A stretch of 64,000 bases of DNA from Mesorhizobium muleiense (GTDB lineage Bacteria; Pseudomonadota; Alphaproteobacteria; Rhizobiales; Rhizobiaceae): the NCBI RefSeq assembly GCF_900099905.1, contig NZ_FNEE01000017.1:1-64000 (forward strand), given 5' to 3'. Under the pieces are notes generated by a model. That model was not told the DNA's origin and made no database searches. It worked only from the letters and a program-made list of their open reading frames with translations. This document shows, piece after piece, positions 35,286 to 44,312 of this stretch. The position numbers were made by a program, and so were the translations under genes. How positions within the stretch are numbered: position 1 is the stretch's first letter; the number at the start of each line of letters is the position of its first letter.

Positions 35286-36220
35286 GCGAGCACCTCCTGC
35301 TCGTCGCCCTCTTGGCGCTCGGCCCTTTCCTGCTCGCCGAGGGCCTGCTCGCCCGATACGAACTCATGGTCTATACCATCGGCCGGCGCGCGCCGGCCGC
35401 CACGCTCCCACCGGAGGTGCCCTACGCCAGGGGGGCCGATCCAGGGCGGCCGCCGGACGCCTACGTGGTCTACCTGGACGGGATCGGCAAGCGCCGCCTC
35501 ACCGATACGCGCGATGGCGGCCAGCTCGTCAAGGCCATCATCGCCGGAGCACCGGAGTTGCGCGTGCTGGGCCAGGTCCAGCCCTACTCGCCCCTGGCGG
35601 ACCCGCTCGTAGGGCGCCCGGTGTGGGATTGGCTACGGCGGCACGTCGGCATCACGCTGTTCCTGCACAACGTCATGCAGACCTTTGTGGCCGCCGATCG
35701 CCGATACCGCCCGCTGTACAACCGGGCAGTGGGTGCCCAGATCGCCGACCAGCTCCGGCTCGCAGGGTACGAGCCCGCTAGCGGCATACCGGTCGTCCTG
35801 CTCTGCTACAGCGGTGGTGCCCAGGTGGCCACCGGCGCGGTCGAAGAGCTGTTCGCCCAGCTCCGCGCTCCGCTGTTGCTGATCACGCTCGGCGGTTTCC
35901 ACAACGGCGCCAACGATCTCACGCATGCGCGCCACCTGTACCGGCTCACCAGCGCGAACGACTGGATCGAGCGGGTGGGCATCGGACTCTTCCCCCAGCG
36001 TTGGCGCCTGTGGCGGCGCAGCGCCTGGAACCGGGCCCTGGACGCGGGGAAGATCACGGTGTGTTCGCTCGACCCGGCAACCCACGTCGGCCCGCAGAGC
36101 TACATCAGCCCTACGGCGCGGCTCGTCGACGGGCTCAGCTATCTCGATCGCGCTACCGAGATCGTGATTGAGATCATCCGGCGCGACTGCACAACGAAAA
36201 AAATGCTCGGAGGGAGATAA
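35282..36220 (+). CDS. Serine hydrolase-like protein of unknown family
   Basis: This 312-residue protein starts with a hydrophobic segment (LLLVALLALGPFLLAEG, a signal anchor) followed by a soluble domain. The segment GIPVVLLCYSGGAQVATGAVEEL has the strand-nucleophile-helix look of an alpha/beta hydrolase elbow with Ser177, and YVVYLDGIGK at about 61-70 could be the strand before an oxyanion loop. I cannot name a family. The GTG start at 35282 overlaps the stop of the membrane-protein gene by four bases (GTGA), so it is translationally coupled. Confidence 0.68.
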   Translation: MSEHLLLVALLALGPFLLAEGLLARYELMVYTIGRRAPAATLPPEVPYARGADPGRPPDAYVVYLDGIGKRRLTDTRDGGQLVKAIIAGAPELRVLGQVQPYSPLADPLVGRPVWDWLRRHVGITLFLHNVMQTFVAADRRYRPLYNRAVGAQIADQLRLAGYEPASGIPVVLLCYSGGAQVATGAVEELFAQLRAPLLLITLGGFHNGANDLTHARHLYRLTSANDWIERVGIGLFPQRWRLWRRSAWNRALDAGKITVCSLDPATHVGPQSYISPTARLVDGLSYLDRATEIVIEIIRRDCTTKKMLGGR

Positions 36221-36305
36221 AGCTACGAATCGAGGCTGAAACCTTCCTCGACGAGAGCTTGGTTGGGCCCACCATTTTTCTTTGTTATCAATAGGTTATA
36301 ATGGG

Positions 36306-36329
36306 TGCTGCCAAGCCGATTTGGCAGCA
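36306..36329. repeat. Inverted repeat near the cassette end
   Basis: TGCTGCCAA and TTGGCAGCA form perfect 9-bp arms around a six-base spacer; TTGGCAGC then occurs again directly at 36331. It could act as a terminator-like hairpin or be a recombination footprint at the border of the acquired cassette. Confidence 0.5.
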
Positions 36330-36358
36330 TTTGGCAGCGCGCCGGCAGCAACGAAAAA

Positions 36359-36376
36359 GGGCGGCCCGCGCCGCCC
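36359..36376 (+). terminator. GC-rich hairpin, possible terminator of the cassette
   Basis: GGGCGGC-CCGC-GCCGCCC is a perfect 7-bp stem with a four-base loop. It is preceded by five A residues and followed by CGGTTTCTTT, so it may terminate transcription in either direction. Confidence 0.5.
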
Positions 36377-36595
36377 CGGTTTCTTTGCTGACGATCCGCA
36401 GCGGCGGCGCTGCCGCCGGCGATCATGGTAAGCCTCAAGCCGCTTTGTGCCCTCGACGGCATGCCCAGCGTCGCGATCGGCTCGACGGTCACTTCGTTGT
36501 GATGGCGTCTGGCACGAACCGATCGGTCCCCTAGCTTGGTGCTGATCCGATCACCCTAGTTTTGGTAACCGCTGTAACAAATCCGGAGGTACAGC

Positions 36596-37255
36596 ATGGC
36601 GGAATTGAGCCGCAGTCAAGGTTCGGGCGGATCCACGAGATCGGGCATCTCTCGTCGGACATTCCTGAAGCACGGTGGCACCTCGGCCGTAGGGGCGGCG
36701 TTGCTGGAAGCAGGGGCGGCGCAGGCAGCCGTTGATGGTTCTATGCAGGACGATGCCAACGAAGTGCTTGGCCCTGGTCTGATCCCGATCGATCTCACGA
36801 TAAATGGACGACGGGTCCCGGTGCAGGCGGAACCCGCCACCACGCTGGTCGACGTCCTCCGCAATCACCTCGGCCTGACCGGCACCAAAATCGGCTGCGA
36901 TCGCGGAGCCTGTTCTGCCTGCACGGTCTGGCTCGACGGTCAGCCTGCCAGCAGTTGCATGACGCTGGCGCTCGACGCCCGGGGCAGGAACATCACCACG
37001 ATCGAGGGGCTGGCCGAGGGCGGCAAGCTTCATCCGGTGCAGCAGGCGTTCATCGAGCATGACGCCCTTCAATGCGGATTCTGCACGCCCGGAATGGTAA
37101 TGAGTTGCGCAGCGCTCATAGATCGTAAACCCGACGCCGGCATCGACGAAGTGAAGGCCGCGATAAGCGGTCACCTGTGCCGATGCGGCACCTATCCGAA
37201 CATCTTTGCGGCAGTGCTCGCCGTCGCCGGCGAGAATCGGAGGAGGGGCACCTGA
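36596..37255 (+). CDS. Molybdenum hydroxylase [2Fe-2S] subunit (xanthine dehydrogenase family)
   Basis: This 219-residue small subunit of a xanthine-dehydrogenase-family enzyme begins with a twin-arginine leader (SRRTFLKHGGTSAVG...), predicting export of the assembled enzyme. The plant-ferredoxin-type cluster is held by C101, C106, C109 and C121; the second, C-terminal cluster by C160, C163, C195 and C197 (QCGFCTPGM and HLCRCGTY). CGGAGG precedes the ATG. It resembles PaoA/YagT of periplasmic aldehyde oxidoreductase. First gene of a three-gene operon with overlapping junctions. Confidence 0.92.
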   Translation: MAELSRSQGSGGSTRSGISRRTFLKHGGTSAVGAALLEAGAAQAAVDGSMQDDANEVLGPGLIPIDLTINGRRVPVQAEPATTLVDVLRNHLGLTGTKIGCDRGACSACTVWLDGQPASSCMTLALDARGRNITTIEGLAEGGKLHPVQQAFIEHDALQCGFCTPGMVMSCAALIDRKPDAGIDEVKAAISGHLCRCGTYPNIFAAVLAVAGENRRRGT

Positions 37256-39663
37256 TGGCTACCGAAAATCAGGCACGGGCCGACCGGCCTTCGTTACGGT
37301 CCCAGTCCTTGCTCTACGGTATCGTCGGGCAGGAGATGAGGCAGGTGACTCGGCAGGTGCCGGACGATGAGCCGCCGCAGTTGCCAGTGAACGCCGAACT
37401 GCGCTCCATCGGCAAGTCGATCCCGCGGCTCGATGCCGTGCAGAAGGTGACGGGCGCGGCGAAATACACATTCGACGTGCAACTGCCGGGAATGCTCTAC
37501 GCACGGCAGATCGTCTGCCCATGGCCGCATGCCAGGGTGATCTCGATCGACACCTCGGCGGCGGAGCGTCACCCCGGCGTCCGTGCTGTACATGTGCTCG
37601 AGACACTGCTGCAATCCGCCAGGCTTCGCGATCCGGAGGCCGAGGCCCGCAACAAATACCCGACGGTCCGCTTCGCCGGCCAGACCGTTGCCGCGGTCGC
37701 CGCCGAGACGCAGCGGATCGCCGACCAGGCGGCGAAGCTCGTCAAGGTCGAATACGAGCGCTTGCCGCATGTCACTGACCTCGATGCGGCAATGGACGAT
37801 GAGGCACCGATCGTCTTTCCAGGACCGGTCGAGCAGCCATCAACGGCCGGCGGCGGCGGCGCACCGGAAGGCTTGCCGCAGAAGGGCAATGTGCGCGGTC
37901 CCAACTTCGGCATGCCGGGTATGACGCCCACGGGCGATATCGACCAGGGCCTGGCGGAGGCGGACGTGATCGTCGAGACCGAATATCGCACGCAGGTTCA
38001 GACTCATGTGCCGATGGAAACACATGGCATCGTCGCGGATTGGCAGGATGACGGGCTGACCATTTATGCCTCCACGCAGCACACGCACAGCGTGCGCGAT
38101 GAGGCCGCCGAATATTTCGATCTGCCCAAGAGCAAGATCCGGGTAATCAGCGACTTCACCGGCGGCGGGTTCGGCGCCAAATATGGGATCAACAATTTCG
38201 GCCTCCTCGCCATTCATTTGTCGCAAAAGGCCGGCGCGCCCGTGCGCATGATGCTGGACCGCCGTGAAGAGCATGTTTCGGCGGGCAATCGCCCCAACAG
38301 CTTGCAGCGCGTACGGATCGGCGCCAAACAAGATGGCACCCTTACCGCCATCGACGTCATAAGCTGGGGCTCCGGCGGCATCGCTGGGGGCGCCGGCATA
38401 GGCTTCTGCTTCAATGCGCTATATCCGTGCCCGAACATGCGCACCGAGCAGTATGACGTGTTCACGAATGCCGGCCCGTGCGCGGCTTTCCGCGCACCCG
38501 GACAGGTGCAGGGCATCTTCTCGCTCGAGCAGGCGATGGACGAACTCGCGGATCGGCTGCAACTCGACCCGCTGATCCTGCGCGATCGCATCGACACAAA
38601 GCCCACCGACGACATGCTTGCACGGGCACATGAACGCAAGGTCGCGGCCGAGCGGTTCGGCTGGAGCCGCCGGCGTCCGCCGAACGCCGACGCCGGTCCG
38701 ATCAAGCGGGGGATTGGCATGGCGCAGGCGCAGTGGGTGTATGTCGTCAGCCCTCCGACGACGGTGGAGGTGCGGGTCGCCGATGACGGGTCGGTCTCCG
38801 TCTACAACAGCACGCAGGATGTCGGCACCGGCACGCGGACTGTGCTTGCCCAGGTGGTTGCAGAGGAGTTCGGCCTCAATGCCGAGGACATCGGCGTCTT
38901 TATCGGCGACACGCGGTTCCCGTGGGGACCGCCGTCCGGCGGCAGCCGGGTGACTGCGTCGGTGACTGCGCCTGCCCGCAATGCGGCCTATGCGGCGGCA
39001 CGCGACCTGGCCGCGCGCCTCGCACCGCTTTTCGACGACGCCGATCCCGATGACATTTTCTTCGCCGACGGCAAAGTGGGCGTCCGCGGCAAGGAAGGGG
39101 CCGCAAGGCCGCTCAAGGATGCAGCCAAGGAAGCCAAATTCGGCGAAATCTCGAAACTCGCCAAGCGGCACGACGACTATGAGGGATTTGCGGTGCCGGG
39201 AGAGCTCTCCATCAGCCGGCATGGGCTGGGCGGTGTCCAATTCGCCGAGGTGGCGGTCGATGTCGAGACCGGCGTGGTCAAGGTCGAGCGCATCGTCGCT
39301 GCCAGCGATTGCGGCAGGCCGATCAACCCCAAACTGGTCGAGAGCCAGGTGATCGGCGGCATCATCCAGGGTGTCAGCTACGCGATCTACGAGGACCGCA
39401 TCATGGACGCGGCGAGCGGCCATCAACTCAACGCCAATGTCGATCAATACAAGATGGTCGGATCACGCGAGACTCCGGCGATCGAGGTGCTGCTCATGGA
39501 GCAGATCGGGGCGCAGTCGTCGACCGACGCGCGAGGCATCGCCGAGGCAAGCAATGTGGCGACCAGCGCCGCGATCGCCAATGCATTCTACAACGCCACC
39601 GGAAAGCGGATCCGCACTTTGCCGATGAACCCGGCAAATGTGCTGGCGACGCTCAGCGCCTGA
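37255..39663 (+). CDS. Molybdenum hydroxylase large (molybdopterin) subunit
   Basis: This 802-residue catalytic subunit binds the molybdenum cofactor and oxidises aldehydes or N-heterocycles with water. The N-terminal a/b hammerhead (GKSIPRLDAVQKVTGAAKYTFDVQLPGMLYARQI), the cofactor loop GGGFGAKYG, the GPCAAFRAPG loop and the active-site Glu in RGIAEASNVA are visible. It starts by overlapping the previous stop codon (TGATG), with GGAGGAGGGG in front. No own signal peptide: it would be co-exported with the Tat-bearing small subunit. No XdhC/PaoD chaperone gene is adjacent. Confidence 0.92.
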   Translation: MATENQARADRPSLRSQSLLYGIVGQEMRQVTRQVPDDEPPQLPVNAELRSIGKSIPRLDAVQKVTGAAKYTFDVQLPGMLYARQIVCPWPHARVISIDTSAAERHPGVRAVHVLETLLQSARLRDPEAEARNKYPTVRFAGQTVAAVAAETQRIADQAAKLVKVEYERLPHVTDLDAAMDDEAPIVFPGPVEQPSTAGGGGAPEGLPQKGNVRGPNFGMPGMTPTGDIDQGLAEADVIVETEYRTQVQTHVPMETHGIVADWQDDGLTIYASTQHTHSVRDEAAEYFDLPKSKIRVISDFTGGGFGAKYGINNFGLLAIHLSQKAGAPVRMMLDRREEHVSAGNRPNSLQRVRIGAKQDGTLTAIDVISWGSGGIAGGAGIGFCFNALYPCPNMRTEQYDVFTNAGPCAAFRAPGQVQGIFSLEQAMDELADRLQLDPLILRDRIDTKPTDDMLARAHERKVAAERFGWSRRRPPNADAGPIKRGIGMAQAQWVYVVSPPTTVEVRVADDGSVSVYNSTQDVGTGTRTVLAQVVAEEFGLNAEDIGVFIGDTRFPWGPPSGGSRVTASVTAPARNAAYAAARDLAARLAPLFDDADPDDIFFADGKVGVRGKEGAARPLKDAAKEAKFGEISKLAKRHDDYEGFAVPGELSISRHGLGGVQFAEVAVDVETGVVKVERIVAASDCGRPINPKLVESQVIGGIIQGVSYAIYEDRIMDAASGHQLNANVDQYKMVGSRETPAIEVLLMEQIGAQSSTDARGIAEASNVATSAAIANAFYNATGKRIRTLPMNPANVLATLSA

Positions 39664-39685
39664 GATCGGCCAGAAGGAGTCCATC

Positions 39686-40675
39686 ATGGCCATGAACAGC
39701 TTCGAATGGGTGGATGCCACGACGGTCGAGCAGGCAGCAGGTATGCTTGCCGAAAGCACCGAGCAACGCCCCGTCATCGCCAAGGCGGGCGGGATCGACC
39801 TTCTGGACTTGATGAAGGAAGGGATTCTAGCGCCGATGCGACTGGTAAATCTGAAGACCATCCGCGGTCTCGACGAAATCGACACGGAAAACGGGCTGTC
39901 GCTCGGCGCGCTTGTGACGCTGGACCGCATCGACAGCGATCCACAGGTCCGCGCGCGCTACTTGGCGCTGTCGGATGCTGCCGGGCATGCGGCGACGCCG
40001 CAGGTCCGCAACGCCGCAACGATCGGGGGCAATCTGCTGCAGCGGCCGCGCTGCTGGTATTTTCGGCACGATCATTTCCATGGCGAAGGTGCAGATGAGA
40101 TGGGGAGCAGGGGCGCTGACGAGAACCAGCATCACGCGATCTTCGACAACGACAAAAACGCGATGGTCCAAGCCTCGACGCCGGCGACGGCACTGGTCGC
40201 CTATGATGCAAGCGCCGAACTTGCCGGCGGCGCCAACGGCTCACGCGTCGTAAAGCTCTCGGATTTCTTCTTGCCACCCGAAATGCAGCGCGCTCACGAT
40301 GCGAGGATCGAGACTGGCGAGGTTATGACGCGCGTGATCGTTCCGCCGCTGAACGCCGGGGCGAAGGCCGCCTACCGCAAGCAGACCGAGCGCGACAGCT
40401 ACGACTGGCCGATCTGCGATGTGGCGGTGGTGCTGACGATGGAGGGCCAGACAGTGCAAAATGCTTCGATCGTCATGGGATGGGTCGCACCAACGCCTCG
40501 CCGCGCCGCCGAAAGCGAACGTCTCCTCATCGGCAACAGGCTTACCGACGACTTGGCGCGACAGGCGGCCCGTGCCGCGGTGGCCGGCGCTACCCCGCTG
40601 GCGAAGAACAGCTACAAGGTGCCTGTGCTGGAGACGGTCGTTCGCCGCACAATCCTGGCCGCTGCCGCGGGCTAG
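39686..40675 (+). CDS. Molybdenum hydroxylase FAD subunit with unusual Fe-S loop
   Basis: This 329-residue medium subunit binds FAD (AKAGGIDLLDLMK and ATIGGNLLQRPRCWYFR). Relatives of PaoB type carry an extra [4Fe-4S] cluster in the loop after this motif, with several cysteines; here only C123 remains in the loop (HDHFHGEGADEMGSRG follows) and the entire protein has just two cysteines, the other in WPICDVAV. The cluster is therefore probably absent. Start 39686 has AAGGAG upstream. Gene order (2Fe-2S, Mo, FAD) differs from the 2Fe-2S, FAD, Mo order I know from yagTSR. Confidence 0.88.
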   Translation: MAMNSFEWVDATTVEQAAGMLAESTEQRPVIAKAGGIDLLDLMKEGILAPMRLVNLKTIRGLDEIDTENGLSLGALVTLDRIDSDPQVRARYLALSDAAGHAATPQVRNAATIGGNLLQRPRCWYFRHDHFHGEGADEMGSRGADENQHHAIFDNDKNAMVQASTPATALVAYDASAELAGGANGSRVVKLSDFFLPPEMQRAHDARIETGEVMTRVIVPPLNAGAKAAYRKQTERDSYDWPICDVAVVLTMEGQTVQNASIVMGWVAPTPRRAAESERLLIGNRLTDDLARQAARAAVAGATPLAKNSYKVPVLETVVRRTILAAAAG

Positions 40676-41129
40676 CGTCCTGGGGGCGTCCAAAATGGGT
40701 TCGGCAACTTCGCAGCCACCCGCGGCGCCGGCAGTCTGCCGACGGTTGCGCTCCAAGGGCGCACCCGGGACAGGTTACGGGAGCGGCGTCGACTTCAACG
40801 CAGGCTACAGTTCGACCGCAACATTCTGGTGTACCGCCACGGCCGGCGTCGTCGGGCCTGATGACTCCTACGTCCATCCGCACGTATGCATAAGCGCTCG
40901 GATATGCTTCCTGAGTCCTTCAGAGCAGGATCAAGTTTCATGATATTTGTGGAGAAGGCGACAGCCAACTGTTGTGGGTTTGATTGACTCAACTCTGGGT
41001 AGCAAGTCGTTTCTCTCTCTGTGAGCGCCGTGACGACGGTTGGCACGCGGCTCACGGCAACCGCCACCGAGATCCAGGAACCCGCCGGTCCGGCTTCAGC
41101 CTGAACCCGGCGCCTCATCGGCTCGGCGT
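40676..41129. other. Convergent intergenic region
   Basis: 454 bases between the convergent FAD-subunit and RND-pump genes. I find no supported gene. A weak inverted repeat GCCGTGA (41027-41033) / TCACGGC (41052-41058) with an 18-base loop is the only structure noted; I do not claim a terminator. Confidence 0.4.
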
Positions 41130-44100
41130 CTACTCGGCTGCTCCGCTCTCGGAAGCCAGGGTTGGGCCGGCTTCAGGCCGCCTGCGCCGGAAAGTCCTGC
41201 GAAGAGCAACGTAGAAGACCGGCGTCAGGAAGAGGCCAAACAACGTCACGCCCAGCATGCCGGAGAACACGGCCGTGCCGAGCGATTGGCGCATTTCCGC
41301 GCCAGGCCCGCTGGCGATCACTAGTGGCACCACGCCCAGGATGAAGGCGAACGCCGTCATCAGGATCGGCCGCAGCCGCAGCCGGCAGGCCTCGACGGCC
41401 GCCTCGACGGCGTCAAGGCCGCGCTCCTCACCTTGGCGCGCGAATTCGACGATCAGGATCGCGTTCTTCGCCGCCAGGCCGATGAGCACGATCAGCCCGA
41501 TCTGCACGAGGATGTTGTTGTCGAGACCGCGGAAGGCGACGCCCAAGAGGGCGGCCAGTACGCTGAGCGGGACGATAAGCACGATGGCGAAGGGCGTAAT
41601 CCAGCTTTCGTATAGCGCGGCGAGCACCAGAAAGACGAACAGAACCGACAGGCCGAAGATGAAGACCGCCGTGTTGCCGGTCTGCCGCTCCTGGAAGGCG
41701 AGTTCAGTCCATTCGAAGGAAGTGCCCTGCGGCAGCGATTCGGCTGCGATCCCCTCCATCAGGTCGAGCGCCGTGCCCGTGGCGACACCCGGCGCTGCAT
41801 TGCCCTGAAGCGGCACGGAGACATACATGTTGTAGCGCTGCACGAGCGAGGGACCGGTGACGTCGCGGATCTCGATCAGTGTGCCGAGCGGCACCAGGTC
41901 GCCGGCCGCCGAGCGCACCTTCAGCTTCAATATGTCGTCGCGATCGATGCGGAAAGCCTGGTCGGCTTGCGCCCGCACCTGGTAGACACGACCGAAGGCA
42001 TTGAAATCGTTGACGTAGGCGGTGCCTAGATTGATCGACAGCGTCTCGAAGATGTTGGGGATCGGCACGTTCAGCATGCGCGCCTTGTCGCGGTCGATCG
42101 CCAGGAAGAATTGCGGGCTGGAGGCCGAGAAGGTGGTGAAGACGCCCATCAACCCGGGCGTCTGGTTGGCCTTGCCGGCGATTTCGTTGGCCAGCGCCAG
42201 AATCGGCCGCATGTCGGCGCTGTTGCGCTCCTGGAGCATCATCTTGAAGCCGCCGGAGTTGCCGATGCCCCGGACTGGCGGCGGCGGCAGCGCGATGATG
42301 AAGGCCTCCTGGATGCTTTGCAGGCTGCCAAACAGCGTGCCGATGATCTTGTCGGAAGTATCGCCGCTCTCGAGCCGTTCCTCGAAGCTCTTGAATGGCG
42401 CGAAGATCACGCCGGAATTGCTGGCGTTGGTGAATGTCGCGCCGTTGAATCCTGCGAAGGCGACGGCATTGGCGACACCCGGCGTCTCGCGGATGATATT
42501 CGACGCCTTCTGGATGACTGCGTCCGTTCGGGCGAGCGAAGAGCCCTCCGGCAATTGCACGACGACGATCGCATAACCCTGGTCCATGTTCGGGATGAAG
42601 CCGCGCGGCACCGTCTGCAGCATGTGATAGGTCGCGTAGAGCAGGCCTGCGAAGACGAGCAGCATGGCGGCAAGTGCCAGAGTCGTTCCGACCAGTCTGT
42701 GCACCAGCCACGCATAGCCGTCCGCCATCCTGTCGAACCCGTTGTTGAACCCGTTCGCCAGAGCGCGGCCGAACCTTGCCAGGAAGAAGTTCGAATGTTC
42801 CTCGCTGTGCGGCTTGAAAAGCACGCCAGCGAGAGCCGGCGAAAGCGTCAGCGAGTTGAATGCGGAGATCGCGGTGGAGACCGCGATGGTGATGGCGAAC
42901 TGCAGGTAGAACTGGCCGGAAATCCCGGGAATGAAAGCCGCCGGAACGAAGACGGAGATCAGCACCAGCGAGATCGCGAGGACCGCGTTTCCCACTTCAT
43001 CCATGGTCTTGTGCGCAGCGGCGCGCGGAGCGAGCCCCAGCCGGATGTTCCGCTCGATATTTTCCACAACTACGATGGCGTCGTCGACAACGATGCCGAC
43101 CGCCAGCACCAGCCCGAACAGAGTGAGCATGTTGAGCGAGAAGCCGAAGGCGAGCAGCACGGCAAGCGTGCCGATCAGCGAGACCGGTATCGCCACGATC
43201 GGCACGATCGCCATGCGCCATGACTGCAGGAACACGATGATGACGATCACCACCAGCAGGATCGCCTCGGCGATGGTGACATAGACCTCGTTGATGGATT
43301 CGGCGATGAACTCGGTCGGATTGTAGATGATCTCGTAGGCCAGCCCCTTCGGGAAATCCTTCGAAAGCTCCGCGATGGTCGCCTGGATTTCTTCCGCCGA
43401 GGCCAAGGCATTGGTGCCCGGCCGCTGGAAGATGCCGAGCGCCACCGCGGCCTTGTTGTTGAGATAGGAATTGGTGACGTAGTCCCTGGCGCCGAGCTCT
43501 ATGCGCGCCACGTCCTGCAGGGAGATCAAGCGGCCGTCCTCGGCCGACTTGACTATGACGTAGCGGAAGTCGCGCGCGTCTTCAAAGCGCCCTTGCGTGG
43601 TGACCGTATACTGGAAGGCCGAGCCGTCGCCAATCGGCGGTGCGCCGATCGAACCGCCCGACACCTGGACGTTCTGGTCGCGCAGCGCCTCGACTACGTC
43701 GCCTGCGGTCATGCCGTAGGCGGACAGCTTTTCCGGGTCGAGCCAGACGCGCAGCGAATATTCGCGCTCGCCGAAGATCTGCACGTCGCCGACGCCGTCC
43801 AGTCTCAGCAGGACGTCGCGCACGCGCGAACGCGCATAATTCGAGACGTAAAGCTGATCATATGTGTCGTCGGGCGACAGCATATGGACGACCATCATCA
43901 GGTCGGGCGAACTTTTCGCCGTGGTGATGCCGAGCCGGCGGACCTCTTCCGGCAGGCGCGCTTCGGCGATCGAGACGCGGTTCTGGACCAGCACCTGCGC
44001 CGCGTCGAGATCGGTGCCGGGGCGGAAGGTGATGGTGAGCGACATCGAGCCGTCGCCGGAGGAATAGGACGACATGTAGAGCATGTGCTCGACGCCGTTG

Positions 44101-44312
44101 ATTTCCTGTTCGATCGGCGTCGCCACGGTCGCGGCGACCGTCTCGGCGTCGGCGCCCGGATAGGAGGCGCGCACCACGATGGTCGGTGGCGCGATTTCGG
44201 GATATTGCGCGACTGGAAGCTGCGTATAGGCGATGCCGCCGACGAGCACGAGCACGATCGACAGCACCGCCGCGAAGATCGGGCGGTTGACGAAGAAATG
44301 GGCGAAGTTCAT
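41130..44312 (-). CDS. RND multidrug efflux pump, inner-membrane subunit
   Basis: This 1060-residue AcrB/MexB-type proton antiporter has the expected 12 spans. Recognisable landmarks are the N-terminal FFVNRPIFAAVLSIVLVLVGG, the VDDAIVVVEN motif with the paired Asp residues of the proton relay, GFIPNMDQGY, and the C-terminal GLAAKNAILIVEFARQGEERG. It pairs with the adaptor gene upstream (four-base overlap, ATGA at 44309-44312). No outer-membrane channel or regulator gene is adjacent. Confidence 0.95.
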   Translation of the reverse strand: MNFAHFFVNRPIFAAVLSIVLVLVGGIAYTQLPVAQYPEIAPPTIVVRASYPGADAETVAATVATPIEQEINGVEHMLYMSSYSSGDGSMSLTITFRPGTDLDAAQVLVQNRVSIAEARLPEEVRRLGITTAKSSPDLMMVVHMLSPDDTYDQLYVSNYARSRVRDVLLRLDGVGDVQIFGEREYSLRVWLDPEKLSAYGMTAGDVVEALRDQNVQVSGGSIGAPPIGDGSAFQYTVTTQGRFEDARDFRYVIVKSAEDGRLISLQDVARIELGARDYVTNSYLNNKAAVALGIFQRPGTNALASAEEIQATIAELSKDFPKGLAYEIIYNPTEFIAESINEVYVTIAEAILLVVIVIIVFLQSWRMAIVPIVAIPVSLIGTLAVLLAFGFSLNMLTLFGLVLAVGIVVDDAIVVVENIERNIRLGLAPRAAAHKTMDEVGNAVLAISLVLISVFVPAAFIPGISGQFYLQFAITIAVSTAISAFNSLTLSPALAGVLFKPHSEEHSNFFLARFGRALANGFNNGFDRMADGYAWLVHRLVGTTLALAAMLLVFAGLLYATYHMLQTVPRGFIPNMDQGYAIVVVQLPEGSSLARTDAVIQKASNIIRETPGVANAVAFAGFNGATFTNASNSGVIFAPFKSFEERLESGDTSDKIIGTLFGSLQSIQEAFIIALPPPPVRGIGNSGGFKMMLQERNSADMRPILALANEIAGKANQTPGLMGVFTTFSASSPQFFLAIDRDKARMLNVPIPNIFETLSINLGTAYVNDFNAFGRVYQVRAQADQAFRIDRDDILKLKVRSAAGDLVPLGTLIEIRDVTGPSLVQRYNMYVSVPLQGNAAPGVATGTALDLMEGIAAESLPQGTSFEWTELAFQERQTGNTAVFIFGLSVLFVFLVLAALYESWITPFAIVLIVPLSVLAALLGVAFRGLDNNILVQIGLIVLIGLAAKNAILIVEFARQGEERGLDAVEAAVEACRLRLRPILMTAFAFILGVVPLVIASGPGAEMRQSLGTAVFSGMLGVTLFGLFLTPVFYVALRRTFRRRRPEAGPTLASESGAAE

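Larger units (their letters stand above)
36221..36595. other. Intergenic region after the glycosyltransferase cassette
   Basis: AT-richer than its surroundings. It holds an inverted repeat (36306-36329), a direct repeat of TTGGCAGC (36321 and 36331) and a second hairpin (36359-36376), and the strong ribosome binding site CCGGAGG of the following gene. No convincing coding frame. Confidence 0.5.

Noticed and set aside
41027-41058. GCCGTGA / TCACGGC inverted repeat between convergent genes
   Set aside because: Loop is 18 bases and no T-run follows; too weak to call a terminator.
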